A program made the position numbers and the translations under genes. A stretch of 64,000 nucleotides of DNA. Source: Sphagnum compactum. Its lineage: Eukaryota; Bryophyta; Sphagnopsida; Sphagnales. This document shows, one piece after another, positions 10,219-21,400 of the stretch. The DNA lies in NCBI GenBank assembly GCA_965153455.1, contig OZ234498.1, forward strand, positions 15,128,001 through 15,192,000, read 5' to 3'. Within the stretch, counting starts at the first letter, position 1, and each line of letters starts with the position of its first letter. The notes beneath the pieces are model-generated. The model made no database searches. It saw only the letters and a program-made list of their open reading frames with translations, and had not been told where the DNA came from.

Positions 10219-10452
10219 AGACGGTTGCAACAACACCAGCAACAACAACAACATCAGCATCAGCATCATCAGCAACAACAGCAACAGCAGCAACAGCAAC
10301 AACAGCAACAGTTGATGCAGCTCCAAATGCTGCAACGTCATGCACAACAACAACAGCAACAGAGAAGAAAAGCCACTCATCTTTTGAATGGTACTGCAAA
10401 TGGCATTGGTGCTGATGCTATTCTCCGACAGCCTACGGCAAATGCAATGGCA
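10219..10452 (+). pseudogene. Fragment of a LEUNIG-family transcriptional corepressor (poly-Gln region)
   Basis: The plus frame gives a long Gln/His tract, then LMQLQMLQRHAQQQQQQRR, THLLNGTANG, and LRQPTANAMA. These blocks occur in this order in LEUNIG-type Groucho/Tup1 corepressors of plants, which repress floral and other developmental genes. In those proteins the next residues are normally a KMYEERL block; here the match stops at 10452. A plausible splice acceptor (AATAGCAG) ends at 10218. Neither the LUFS domain nor the WD40 repeats were found nearby, so this is an isolated exon-sized fragment. It may have been captured by the adjacent Helitron. Confidence 0.6.
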
Positions 10453-10533
10453 GCCTATGGGCTCTCCATCTTCAGTTGCGCGGTATGGATCGATGTCATG
10501 AGTATTCTTTCAGCCAACAGCAATAGCATCTAA

Positions 10534-12456
10534 CCACCGAGTGATCATGGAGCTCCAGCACGTGCATGCGATTTTGCGAAAGTTGGGAGCAGAAGGCCCG
10601 GATTGATTCCTGAGGGAAGAAGTGTCTGCTGCGGGGGAGCTCGCGAGGGCGGTTGAAAGGCCATCCCGCACCCGCATGCACGCGGACACATTGACCCACC
10701 CTTCGACTTGACATCCTCGCTATATTTAGCTACTGTCCGTAGCTACTGTCCGTCTGGAGTCAAGGGAAGCTTCTTTCTTCCTTTACTATATGTAATGGCT
10801 AGCTTGGTCATTTGATGAGTAATGATCTTCACCTCTTTGATCACCATTTGAATTCCCTACTGTGTACACATGTGTACTGGCTATATTTCATTTTCCATTG
10901 GTTTAGGGTTGAAAGTCCATATTACTATCCTTTAAACCTAGCCTTGATACTCTGTTTGGTTAGCGATTGATTCAAAACTTTGTCCACCCATCCAACAAGC
11001 ATAATTTTGTCAAGTTCGTTAAATTTGCTTCTAGCCATGGATGCATCTTGTTTTAAAAACAAATGTAGACTTGAAGGGCTTGAAACAAGAAACATTTAAG
11101 GGCTGGAGTGCATGGGAGGTATGAGAAAGCAAGGTGACCATATTTAACCCAAATTCTTGTTTGCTCAATGGCTTTTAATGTTACATGTGAGCCATGCCCA
11201 TCCATAATCAATAAATGATGGTTAGTTTATGAAATCCCATTTGGAACATACCTCTTGAAGAATGATAAAAATTATCTGAATTGGAACCTTGTCATCCATG
11301 CCTTGCTTTACATTGCCATACACATTCTTGATTTGCATAGTTTGATCTAATCATTTCTCAACCTTTTTCTGAATATATAAAATCATGGCAGAATTGATCC
11401 TATAGCGTATACTACATAATTTATATAGTTAACCATTTTTGTGATGTGGGGTTGGTACTATAAACTGCATGTGATCCTTGTTTGGCCAGGACCTTAACAC
11501 TAACTTGCTTGCCAACATAAATTCCAATTTCACCTAAATTCTAGATATGATGTGATTCGTAATTAGGTTGGGTGTATAATGTTTGTAAATGACTTTCAAG
11601 TCTTTCAGAGTGATACAAGATCATGCAAAGGGCTTCTAGTAATAGGGGCAGAATTGACCAAAAAAGGGGAGTCATGAGTTCAGTTTTAAGGAATTTCATT
11701 AAACATATTCTATTTTAAACTGTTACTGGTTTGAACGTGCCATAGGGGGTGGAAGCCAATTTATGGAACCACAATTGTAACCCCTGGTAGCCCACTGGTT
11801 TATTTTGCACCATGACTAGTTCAACATTTATAATTATTTTATTGTGAAGATTTCATGTGGAAAAAGGATATTTCAGAATATTAATAAAATATTCTTTGTA
11901 TCCTTCACAAAAAATTCTTTGAAGGAATTTTTGGTGAAAATTTCAACATTTCTGAAAATCATATAATTAGTGTCAAAGTTGTCAGTGTCAGTGTTTTTTT
12001 CAGACTACATTTAGCCAATTGTGGAGGTGGCTGACTATGGCTATCATGTGAAAATATTGACCCTAATTTGGCCAGGTTCCAACCAGGTAGCCAAAAATAT
12101 CAAAGGATTCTTAAAAAAAGTTTTCATATCTGGTCTATAGCCAAATTTGGCTAAAGTTTTTTGCGGATGATTGCCAGTTACGCTACATCACAAGCTTTGA
12201 GAAAAAAACCCTGGCCCAGTGTGGGACGGCAATCAATAAACCTGGTACTACTGATTACCACGATGGAAGTCCACATGACCCTAGTGCAACTCATGAGCAG
12301 GGTTTTGCTCTTTTTTTTTTGGGTGAAGTTTCGCCAGATGGCGATATTTTTTTCAAATTGGCGAAATTAGAGTGTTTTTTAGTTTTTAAGTCACCAAATT
12401 TCGTAATAAATCTAATAATTGTTTTGGGCTAGATTTCTATCCTAAGTTCTGGTAGC
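10534..12456. other. Intergenic DNA, no gene seen
   Basis: The first 200 bp (10540-10740) are unusually GC-rich for the window. They end in a small tandem copy of GCTACTGTCCGT. The remainder is AT-rich without a conserved frame. A palindromic AGCCAAATTTGGCT lies near 12139-12152, and related sequence recurs in inverse orientation near 53400-53430, so it belongs to a dispersed repeat. Confidence 0.5.
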
Positions 12457-12464
12457 CAAAAATA

Positions 12465-12792
12465 GGAAAATTTTAAATTCACACCTTTTTTGGTTAAATT
12501 CACACCCTTTCTTCGTGTGTCCGATTATATGCAGATTAAATTTGAGTGTGTCTGCCCCACCCCCCTGCAGGCTCTAAGAACAAGACAAAGCATGACCAGA
12601 GACAAGTCTCACTTTGAATACGTGGAAGGACGCAAGTGTGAGGTCTGTGGTCAATCAGGGCACAACTCGAGAACTTGCCCGCAAAAGTAATTGAACTGAT
12701 AAAGGAACATACTCTTAAAGTTTAATCTGCATAAAATCGGACGCGAGAAGGGTGTGAATTTATCCAAAAAAGGTGTGAATTTAAAATTTTCC
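12465..12792. mobile_element. Mutator-like (MULE) non-autonomous element with about 75-bp TIRs
   Basis: The two ends are inverted copies of each other: 12465-12540 against 12721-12792, starting GGAAAATTTTAAATTCACACC and differing by a handful of bases and a small gap. CAAAAATA flanks both sides (12457-12464 and 12793-12800), or nine bases CCAAAAATA if one C is shared. An 8-9 bp duplication, long TIRs and GG-A-rich ends fit the Mutator superfamily. At 328 bp it cannot encode a full transposase. Confidence 0.85.
12490..12690 (+). pseudogene. Zinc-knuckle ORF inside the MULE-like element
   Basis: A 66-codon frame lies between the TIRs and partly within the left one. Its end, CEVCGQSGHNSRTCPQK, is a CCHC knuckle (C-X2-C-X4-H-X4-C) of the type found at the C-terminus of MuDR-like transposases (CGxxGHNxRTC). 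The frame ends just after the knuckle, where a transposase would end, suggesting an internally deleted MULE that kept its last exon. Whether it is translated is unknown. Confidence 0.55.
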
Positions 12793-12920
12793 CAAAAATA
12801 TAGAAAGATACAAGATGTTATTTACTTTCGTAATTTCTTATTGCCAAATCTGGCTAATTCATCTTATGGATGATGGCCACTTGAGCAACATTGAACAAAA
12901 TTGACAAAAGAAAACACTGC

Positions 12921-15259
12921 TCATGAGCTGCTTGCTGGTGTCAAACGAAGGAAGCTACAAGCAAACGTATCGTTGGGTTTGACATCAGAGATCTGGAAAG
13001 ATTCGTACTTGCGAAAGAGCTCTACAAGGAATAACTGTCCTAAGAAGGGAACCAAGTCCTTGGCTGCACACTGTTTGGTATTACTGGAAGAAGTATTGGT
13101 ACTAGTATTAGTAGTTTGACGCCCATTAGACCAAATCAAATGGGAAAGCAACTTCCGTCCCTCTTCTCCTAGGAAGCGTTTGGGATTGAAAGTATTTGGA
13201 TCCTTAAAGATGACGGGATCTCGTGACGCATAATACGCTACTCCTCCCAACATCTCCCCTTTCTTGATCCTGAATGCAGCGTCATGCGATTCGAGCACAA
13301 AATCTTGTTTCGCTCTCGCATACTGAAAGCCTACCGGTGGTTCCATTCGGAGAGCTTCGTATACGGTGGATTGTACCAAGGACATGCTCTCCAATGCTTT
13401 TCCGTTTGATACACCTCCGTTTGTTTCAATCGCTGCTCGTATCTCCTTTTTTAGCTCCTCTTGTAGACCCGCTGAAGGATTTAAAGAAACAAATAGAAAA
13501 GAATTTAAAACACTTAAAAAATGCAAATTGAATTTCGGTTTTTAGCCAATTCTCTTGTAGACTAGCTATAAGAAAAGGATGAATACATGAATGGGTGAAC
13601 GAAAAATGATAAATGAATTCATCATCATAAACTTGTCCACTTTATGTTGCGGATGCCTAAAGTAGTTAAGCAACAATGATACATCAAAATGACCTTGCAG
13701 AAAATTCCACAATGTTGGCGTACTTAGTTCATGCGAGGAGGAGTTGTTCGGGAGGATTCGACATCAAAATTGTCCATCTCGGTATTCTTGAGTAGATCAC
13801 GAGATAAAAGCCAGAAGATAGTTCATTTAAAACTTTTTGGGGAACACAACAACAGACCTGACTAACAAGCTATTGACAACTCCCTCAAATCAAATTAGGC
13901 ACAATGGCAGAGGACACAGAAAACACAATAACAAACCCATTAACAAGTTGTTGGCAGTACCTGCAAGTCAGGCCTAATGGGAGAGGACCAGACAAGAAAG
14001 AAGATAGAATTTTTTAGTTACCCGATGTGTTGACGTATTTGAGAATGATTGGGAAGAATCGCAAGAAACCACCATGGCCGTTTAGTATGATGAAGAAGAT
14101 CAAGTTATGTGTAGCATCGTCTCTATTCAAGTCGAACTTTCGAGCAACATCAAGAGCCTCCCCTGCGTATTCCTGCAAGAATTTGAACATCTTGTCGTAT
14201 CCACCTCTAGCGAGCGCAAATGGGAGAGGTGCAGCGTGCAAAAGCAGATCGTCAATAGGCGCCGGAAGTCCTACACTGAGGACGGGCACAAGCTGTAGTC
14301 CCGTCCATTTCGTCAAATCCGCGCTCGAGGGTCGATCACTCTCTGGAATGTTATCGATATCCACGTTTGTCATAGCCTTGATCATGACCTTGAACATGAG
14401 TTCTTGACAAACGGAGTTGAAGCTGGACGATCCTTTGGAAGCTATTTCCTTCTCCCAAACTGGAAACGAGTTTGTCATCTGCTTGTGAAACTCCGGTGTC
14501 CATCTAGGCCCACTTTCCTTGAGAAGCTCCAAGCAGTAGCTTTTCAGCTTGGTGTGACGTTCATCAGAAGGGTCGAGGTATGCACACATCCGCAAACCTC
14601 CGGTGAATTCCAAACTCGGTATGAAAGTTCCAGCAAACGTATCCGTCTTATCAACCTGCCGCACATCCACAGACAAGACAAACCTGGTCAAGATCTAGAT
14701 TCTAGTTATTGCAATGCAAAAAGTCTTGATTGATCAGGTCGGTATAACTCCTAAGAAATGGATGCATGGGCCAAAGAGATGATGGATCCATCAATTTTGC
14801 AACTTTGCAGCAGCATCAGCATCAGCTCCTCACCTTGTCGTAGTCGAACACATTGGCGTAGCTTTTCTGGTCCAGAAGCATGACGCATCTGGGATCCGTC
14901 CAAGGCCAACCAGGCGGCATATTGGTACGAAACACAGTGCTATTGTACTTAGCCATCCGCTTCTCGAAGAAACCGCGAACCCCTTGGAAATAGAAATACT
15001 CCCATCGATCCTTGAGAGGACCAATGTAAGGTAACCCATAACCTCCTGGAATCTCCTTCAGCTGCAACCTCTCTGCAGGAGCTGCTGCTGCTGAATCCAC
15101 GTTACTACTGGCAGACGCCTGGTTGAAAAAGCTTGCTGCCAGTCTAGTAGTGCTCTTCAAATCACTCTCTTGCGGCGAGCTGGACCCATGAATCTGATCC
15201 ATGTTTGCAACTGGCCACTTATAAGAACTCGCGACAACCAGCGACATAGTGATGCTCAT
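12921..15259 (-). CDS. CYP74: CYP74-family P450 (allene oxide synthase / hydroperoxide lyase type), 3 exons
   Basis: CYP74 enzymes rearrange fatty-acid hydroperoxides without oxygen or a reductase, feeding jasmonate-type or aldehyde oxylipins, often in plastids. Exons (minus): 15259-14834, 14655-14022, 13471-12921, all GT-AG, joining in frame to 536 residues plus TGA. The first 69 residues are Ser/Ala-rich and could be a transit peptide. Then come the CYP74 start block IPGGYGLP (70-77), LDPSDERH, the I-helix oxylipin motif as NGHGG with Asn334, ALRMEPPV, YARAKQDFVLESHDA, IKKGEML, LIWSNG, and the heme ligand Cys488 in NTKQCAAKD. The usual Phe before Asn334 is Leu. AOS, HPL and divinyl-ether synthase cannot be separated safely by eye. 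Nearest intact neighbour is the lipoxygenase, its likely upstream enzyme. Confidence 0.94.
14023..14654 (-). other. Catalytic middle of the CYP74 gene (exon 2 body)
   Basis: Exon 2 (14655-14022) starts VDKTDTFAGTFIPS after the acceptor CAG at 14658-14656 and ends just before the donor GT at 14021-14020, interrupting an Ala codon completed by exon 3. It encodes residues 143-353, including the I-helix motif. Intron 2 (14021-13472, 550 bp) contains a diverged tandem duplication of about 75 bp (about 13848-13916 and 13924-13995). Intron 1 is 178 bp (14833-14656). Confidence 0.85.
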
Positions 15260-15899
15260 CCTACTCCGCTTGGTTTCCTGAAAAGAAAAACGAAACTAAG
15301 TTTGACAGTAACTTCTTCACCTCCTTCACCTCTTTCTCACATACCCTTTGAAAACTTCCCTTCCAATTGCTTTCCCTCAATTCTCATAAAGTTCTACCTC
15401 ACTCCTAGAGTTCCCCTAGCGAGCTAGCTGAGCCTGAGCTGCTTGCTCATGGTGTCCTGCACAGTTGTAAACTGATCAGCACTAGATCAACTGCTGCAGC
15501 TTTGATGATAAGTACTACTACTCTTAGGATTTGATTTCTTGAAACTTGCAAGCTGTTTGCAGCTTTTGTTGTTGAAAACTATGGATCATATTGCAAACAA
15601 AAACTTTTGCCTTCAAAGTCTGGGTGCTGATCTTTTGAACACCAACTACGTATCCTGCAGATGGATTTTGGCTGAGTGTGTGAATCAAGAGCAGATGAGA
15701 ACGGACAAATGTTCTGCAACGGATTGTGGCTGTATTTCACCAACTGGTCAGACAACCCCCATGTCTAGCTCCAGACGGATCAGTCCGTCTTACACCTCGC
15801 AATAATGAAGTCTTAAGTGTACAACACCTTGGGGTTTGAGTATAGAGACCGCCCACCCATAAGAACCTACCTACTACCTGGCTCAGGTCTGGTACTTAC
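15260..15899. other. Upstream region of the CYP74 gene
   Basis: Probable 5' untranslated and promoter DNA for the minus-strand CYP74 gene. I see no convincing TATA box in the first 350 bp. A short perfect hairpin, AGACGGA-TCAG-TCCGTCT, lies at 15773-15790. The 88-codon plus-strand frame at 15539-15805 has no recognisable motif and is not called as a gene. Confidence 0.4.
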
Positions 15900-16254
15900 C
15901 AGTGTTGGCCGGTTATTTCTTTTTCTTTTTTTTAAAACTGTCGAGTAGGTTATTAAATAATCGGTTGATAGTCGCTTGTTATCCTATCGATTGTAAGGTT
16001 TTTAAGATTATTATTTTTTCTTTTTGTGTTGTTTTGATTTTCTTTTGTTAGTATTAAAAAGATTGATAACCTCGCTAGATGATATAATCAGGTCATCCGA
16101 GTCGGTTATTCAATTTTTGAAATTTTCAAAACCAAGCGGTTATCAATCTAATTAGTTATCAAAAAATCAATAACCAGTTGGTAGGTTATCAATAATCGAC
16201 TAAATAACCACATTGATAATCCAGTCAAAACTCAATAACTGGCAAATTACACTG
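15900..16254. mobile_element. MITE, hAT-like ends (copy 1)
   Basis: 355 bp with inverted ends: CAGTGTTGGCCGGTTATT at the left and AATAACTGG…CACTG at the right. The interior is AT-rich with many GGTTAT/ATAACC words. A sister copy occurs at 31411-31785. The CAGTG end fits hAT elements. The 8-bp flanks (GTACTTAC, GTGCATTT) match at only four positions, so no target duplication is claimed. Confidence 0.6.
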
Positions 16255-16670
16255 GTGCATTTTTTAGGTGATATTTTTTTTTAATTAATTTTTTTGTGAT
16301 GTAGCCACAATGGCAATTATCCACAAGTGGAATGAGCCAAATTTTGATATAAAGTCGACGAGAAAAGTAAAGTCTTTTTTTAAATCCTGCTACTTTTTTT
16401 ACGACCTCCAGGAACCTAAATTGTTTAAATATGGCAACCTATTGTCAAATTTGACAACTTCAAGATTTCTTTCCCCAAAATATACTGACTAAAGTGCACT
16501 TCTTCCCAAAAATTCTCTTTTTCACCTGCCTACTTAACCTACGTATGTAGCCTAATTACTCACACTAGATTTTCTTTTTCAGTGCAGCAAGAAATTTCAC
16601 TAATAAAAGAAACGCTGGTACATAGTCCATATCTGTTAGAAGTATTTGATACCTTGGGGTTGGGTAAGTA

Positions 16671-17117
16671 AATTATGAGTTCTAAACCCACAAATACATT
16701 TGGGTAAAAATAACTAACCTCCTAACATTGGTTTACACTTTGTTAAATTATGAGTTCTAAACTCACAAATATATTTGGGTAAACATAACTAACCTCCTAA
16801 CATTGGTTCATACTTTGCAAAATTATGAGTTCTAAACTCACAAATATATTTGGGTAAACATAACTAATCTCCTTACATTGGTTTATAATTTGTAAAATCA
16901 CAAGTTCTAAACTCACAAGTATGTTTGGGTAAAAATAACTAACCTCCTAACATTGGTTTATACTTTGTAAAATTATGAGTTCTAAACTCACAAATATATT
17001 TGGGTAAAAATAGCTGACCTCCTAACATTGGTTTATATTTTTTGTAAAATTATGAGTTCTAAACTCACAAACATATTTGGGTAAAACTAGCTGACCTCCT
17101 AACATTGGTTTATACTT
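16671..17117. repeat. Minisatellite, about 75-bp unit x 6
   Basis: Six tandem copies of a unit beginning AATTATGAGTTCTAAACTCA and ending near CCTAACATTGGTTTATACTT. Neighbouring copies differ by a few bases. There is no spacer/repeat alternation, so it is not a CRISPR. Each unit contains the short palindrome GAGTTCTAAACTC. Confidence 0.9.
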
Positions 17118-17198
17118 TATACCTGAACCTAGCTAGCTCAAAATGGAAATTACAAGGACCTGACCAGTGAATAGGTGGCCTGAGTTACCCAGCCCCCA

Positions 17199-17262
17199 TG
17201 ACTGCACCAGTTCCGTTTTGGATGAACTAGTGCTCATCCAATTACTAAACCTGGTGCAGTCA
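17199..17262. repeat. Nested cruciform-forming palindrome
   Basis: Outer arms TGACTGCACCAG (17199-17210) and CTGGTGCAGTCA (17251-17262) are perfectly complementary. Inside them TTGGATGA (17218-17225) pairs perfectly with TCATCCAA (17234-17241). The left arm is also part of a 24-bp sequence repeated in inverse orientation at 22990-23013. Confidence 0.8.
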
Positions 17263-17784
17263 CAAAGGTTGAGTCACACTTTTTTTTTTTTCGCCCCCCC
17301 TTTCAAGAGATTTTTTTTTCACCTGAGGACCTCACCTGCTCACCCAACTACCCTGGTCAAAAAAAATATTCCCACCTACCCTGCTCCTCTACTTATGTTA
17401 CGAATTTTTTTTTTCAAAGCTCTCTTTCTTTTTGTTGTCATTGTTGATGCTACAACTGTGTAATCACTCGTTGTCATCGCTAATGTTCAGAGAAGAACTA
17501 GGAATTGCCACAACTTCAAGGTGTGAGCAACATGAGATGCAATATTTTCAAGAAGACACCAAAACAAAGTTTGTCTTCTACAAATTTTTTCGAACTTGTG
17601 GTTTCTCTACATTTTCAATTTGGGTTTAGGTTTATGAGATCTTTGCTTTGATTGCTTGCAAAGTTCATCAATGCTTAGACAGAAATTGGTGGAGCAATTG
17701 TGTTTCGTGGAACGATTATTGCTAGAGGACAAGACCGATGCAAGTACATTTTTCTCCTAGGTCTCCCTTTTTTCCATAAGCTGT

Positions 17785-18375
17785 AGAAAACGATGATGAG
17801 CCTCGGCACTCATCGTTGTTTTTTTTGTTTTTTTTTTGTGCACTGGAAGAAGATGACGACGAGCTAATGCTTGTCGTTGTTTTTTTTGTTTTGTTTTCTT
17901 CCACCCAGAGAAGATGACGACAAGTTGGTGTTCGTTGTCATCTTTTTTTGTTTTGTTTCTATGCAACAAAAAAGATGATGATGAGTCGATGCTTGTTGTC
18001 GTCTTGTTTTGTTTTGTTTCTGTGAACCCAAAGAAGATGACAACAAGTCGACGCTCATCGTCATCTTGTTTTGTTTTGCTTTTGTGCACATAGAGAAGAT
18101 AATGACGAGCTAGCGCTCGTTGTTGTCTTGTTTTGTTTTGTTTATGTGCACCCAAAGAAGACAACAATGAGCCGATGCTCATTGTCATCTTCTTTTGTTT
18201 TGTTTCTGTGCACCTAGAGAGGATGACAACAAGCCAGTACTCGTCATCATTTTTTTTTGTTTTGTTTCTATGCACCTAAGAGTAGACAATGATGAGCTAG
18301 GTTCTTCCCTGGCTTGTCATTGTTTTCATTCTGTGTAGATTCCACAAAAAATGATGATGAGCCCGTCGTCTTCTG
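17785..18375. repeat. Minisatellite of hairpins, about 61-bp unit x 9-10
   Basis: Tandem units each carry an imperfect inverted repeat with arms of about 14 bases, of the form AAGAYRAYRAYRAG and its complement. The arms enclose about six bases and are followed by TTGTTTTGTTTNTGTGCA-like spacer. The best unit has a perfect nine-base stem ACAATGAGC/GCTCATTGT near 18162-18183. The long minus-strand frame across this region (18275-17757) is a by-product of the repeat. Confidence 0.85.
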
Positions 18376-18419
18376 TTTTTTTGTAACAATACTTGAGTGT
18401 TTTTAATCAAATGTTTTTC

Positions 18420-21400
18420 AATATTACCTTGGTTTTTGGTTCACAATACTTTCATCCTTTTTTTTAGGGTTATGATTTAGTGCAATACCTTCATATTGTA
18501 AACATTATGGTGGCTGGCTTAGATGTACCCACTATGTATGTTGATTTAATGCAATACTTTCATTTTTTTGCCATTGTGGTGGTTGGCTGAAATGTAATTT
18601 CGTACTATATACGTTGCTTTAGTGCAATACCCTCATGTTGTTCCAAATGTGGTGGCTGGCCCAAATGCAATACCTTCATTAATTGTACCAGATCTTGCAC
18701 TTCAAGAGGTTTTGCCTCCAATTCAAGATGAGAATGGAGATGTGAGTGAATGGGTTCAAAAAGGTTCAAAATGTTTTTGCAAGGTGGATGCATGCACTAA
18801 TTCTTATGTGGCCAAATGGTTGCTCTATCAGAATTTGGTGCAAAAACACTCCCTTCGAATGCAAGCCAAAAAATCAAGGTGTCCATCTATTTGTCCTAGG
18901 GGGCTTAGGCAATAAGATCACGATTCTATGAATGTTTGTGTTTTGAGCAACCTGCATGCAAGGCAAAAATGGAATGAAAATAAGGCCCTTGATTAAGTGA
19001 AAAAGAAAGTGGAATTAAAATGGGATGAACTTCAAGCCCAAGCACAACAAATGCCATAAGTTAGGTAGCCCTTGTTGGTATGTTTAACCTCTAATATGTT
19101 GTTGGGCATCATTGGGATTTTGGCATGGGGGGTGGGGTTCATCCCACAAAGTGCATGGGTGCACCTTGAAAAAGATGAAAACCTTGTTAAAGCAATTTGA
19201 ACAAGCAGATTTGCCAATGTAAAGCCTTTGAAAGTTGCATGGGGTGCTTGGCATTGGACATTAGAATCCAATAAGCACAACTAAGCCAAAGAAATGAATG
19301 CAAAATCCAAGTATCATGATTTTGAAATTATTCATCGGCAATATATTTCATATTTATATATATAGTTTTTTTTACATTGTTTGCATCTTAACATTGGAAT
19401 CTAATTTGTTTTTGTTTTTTTGTGTTAGGTTTTGGGGCACAACAAAGGAGGTTTTGTTGCAAATGTAATTCGACTTGCACTTAAACATCGTCAACTATTT
19501 ATTCATCATGCAACAAAAGTTGTAGATGTTGTAGCAAAATATTACACCAATATGGGCATTGCTTCTAGTTCATCCTCTTTAGAAGATTAATTATAGATAT
19601 AACTTTAATGGATGTATGCACCATTTCTGTATCGAACCATAATAGATTAACTTAACATGGTATATTTTTGTCAGCATCATTTTTGTAATGTGGTTATTTG
19701 AACATTTTTATATCAATCCACTTGTTTTAATTTTGACCTCTAATTTTGAGATTTGTAGATTTTGGAATCATCTTATGCCATGTTGCACACAATACCCTCA
19801 TCCACCACGAATGGATTACATTTGTACTATAAACCAAATGAGCAATACCTTCATCTAATAGGGTTCACACATTTTGTGACCATGTTACAACGTTTAAGTA
19901 ATACTTTCATTATCTTTATCATGAAATACCCGTATAATAACCTTAAGGAAAAATTGTAATTTAATATTTTTATATAATTACATTGCCCACTTTCATGAAA
20001 GGACCCCTTGGTGCATAAACTGGTTTGTATATGCAGCTATTGCATATTTTTTATCTTCTCTTGTTTATGGTTGGGTTTTCCGTGAAGCGTCTCAAATTGC
20101 AATACCCACATTAAAACCAATTCATGTTCATGTTACATTACCCTAATTTAAACTTTTGCCTAATATATGTTTCAAATAAATAGGAAGGACATTGGGTTTA
20201 AGGTTTAAGGAAATTAAGCCCACCTTTTTGTCATTAATTGTTTTCGGGTAACTTTTTTCCTAACATTTTTATTATTTTCCTGGAATATTTTTAAAGTGGA
20301 ATTTGTGTATTCACATGCACACATATATCTAAGGAAGTTCCTTTTTTCCTTTTTTTTCCATGTATTAAAGGAGAGAAAAATGAAGGTGATTCCATGGCAA
20401 AGGTATGAATGATAAAACCTTCCCACTGATTGGGGTTCCCCCCCCCCCAATTAGGTTTAAAACACAAGTTTTACTGGTACTTATATAAAATCGTATCATA
20501 GATTTATTATAATGATGTATCCAATGTTTATAGTTTATATACAATTTAGGGTTATGCAAAAATAATTCCAAAATTAAGTTTAACATTTAGTTCTAAAAAC
20601 ATTGTTAAATTCCACCATTAAAGTTATGCAACCAATTCTTTTTGTGTTTATTTAATTTAGGATCAATGTAAGGATATTTTGTTGCATACAAAGGTTTCAG
20701 CTGAACATTTTAGGGTTCATTGTATAGGTTTGCTTAATTTTTCAAATTTAAACCTATGCATCCATTAGGTTGTAATGTCTACATAATTTATGGTTTATGC
20801 CAAAAAATATATATCAAAATTAGGTTTAAGGTTTTTTTTGTATGAAACTATTTAGTATTTAAATGAGGCTTAAAGTTTTCAATTTCCAATACCATACCCT
20901 ATCACCCTATGTTAGATCCCAAATGCATACCCCAACCCCAAATTGCAATATGTAGGTAAATCTATTTTATGTAACCCCCCTTGATTTAATAATGCAAAAA
21001 CTTGTTTACTCATCATTTAAGGTTATGTAAGTACAACTTGTTTACCAAATGTAATGCCTACATCTAGTGCATAAAACAAATAGGAAATATCCAAAAGATA
21101 CCTAATTTAAAAAAAATTAAACCAATTATCAATACCTTCATCTTTAGGTGTAAGCATTGACTGTGGGCATGTCCCAATTTTTCCAAACCATAATTTGCAA
21201 TACCTACATCATTTGTAGTTAGTGTTAGGGTCATCATTAAGGCAATTTTACTTTTAAATTACTATAATGTAATACTACCAATCTACCATAGTAAGTTTAT
21301 CATTATATGTACATAAATTTATATTGTGTACATTCACCAAAAGCCCCCTTTTGGCTAATAAGTATTTATCATGCAAGTATTGCAAAAATTTAGTCCCTCA

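Noticed and set aside
16671-17117. Six regularly spaced repeats resembling a CRISPR array
   Set aside because: The whole 75-bp unit is repeated with no unique spacers, and the DNA is a plant genome; it is a minisatellite.
17757-18275. 172-codon minus-strand frame rich in Lys, Thr and Ser
   Set aside because: It lies wholly within the hairpin minisatellite and simply translates the repeat unit.
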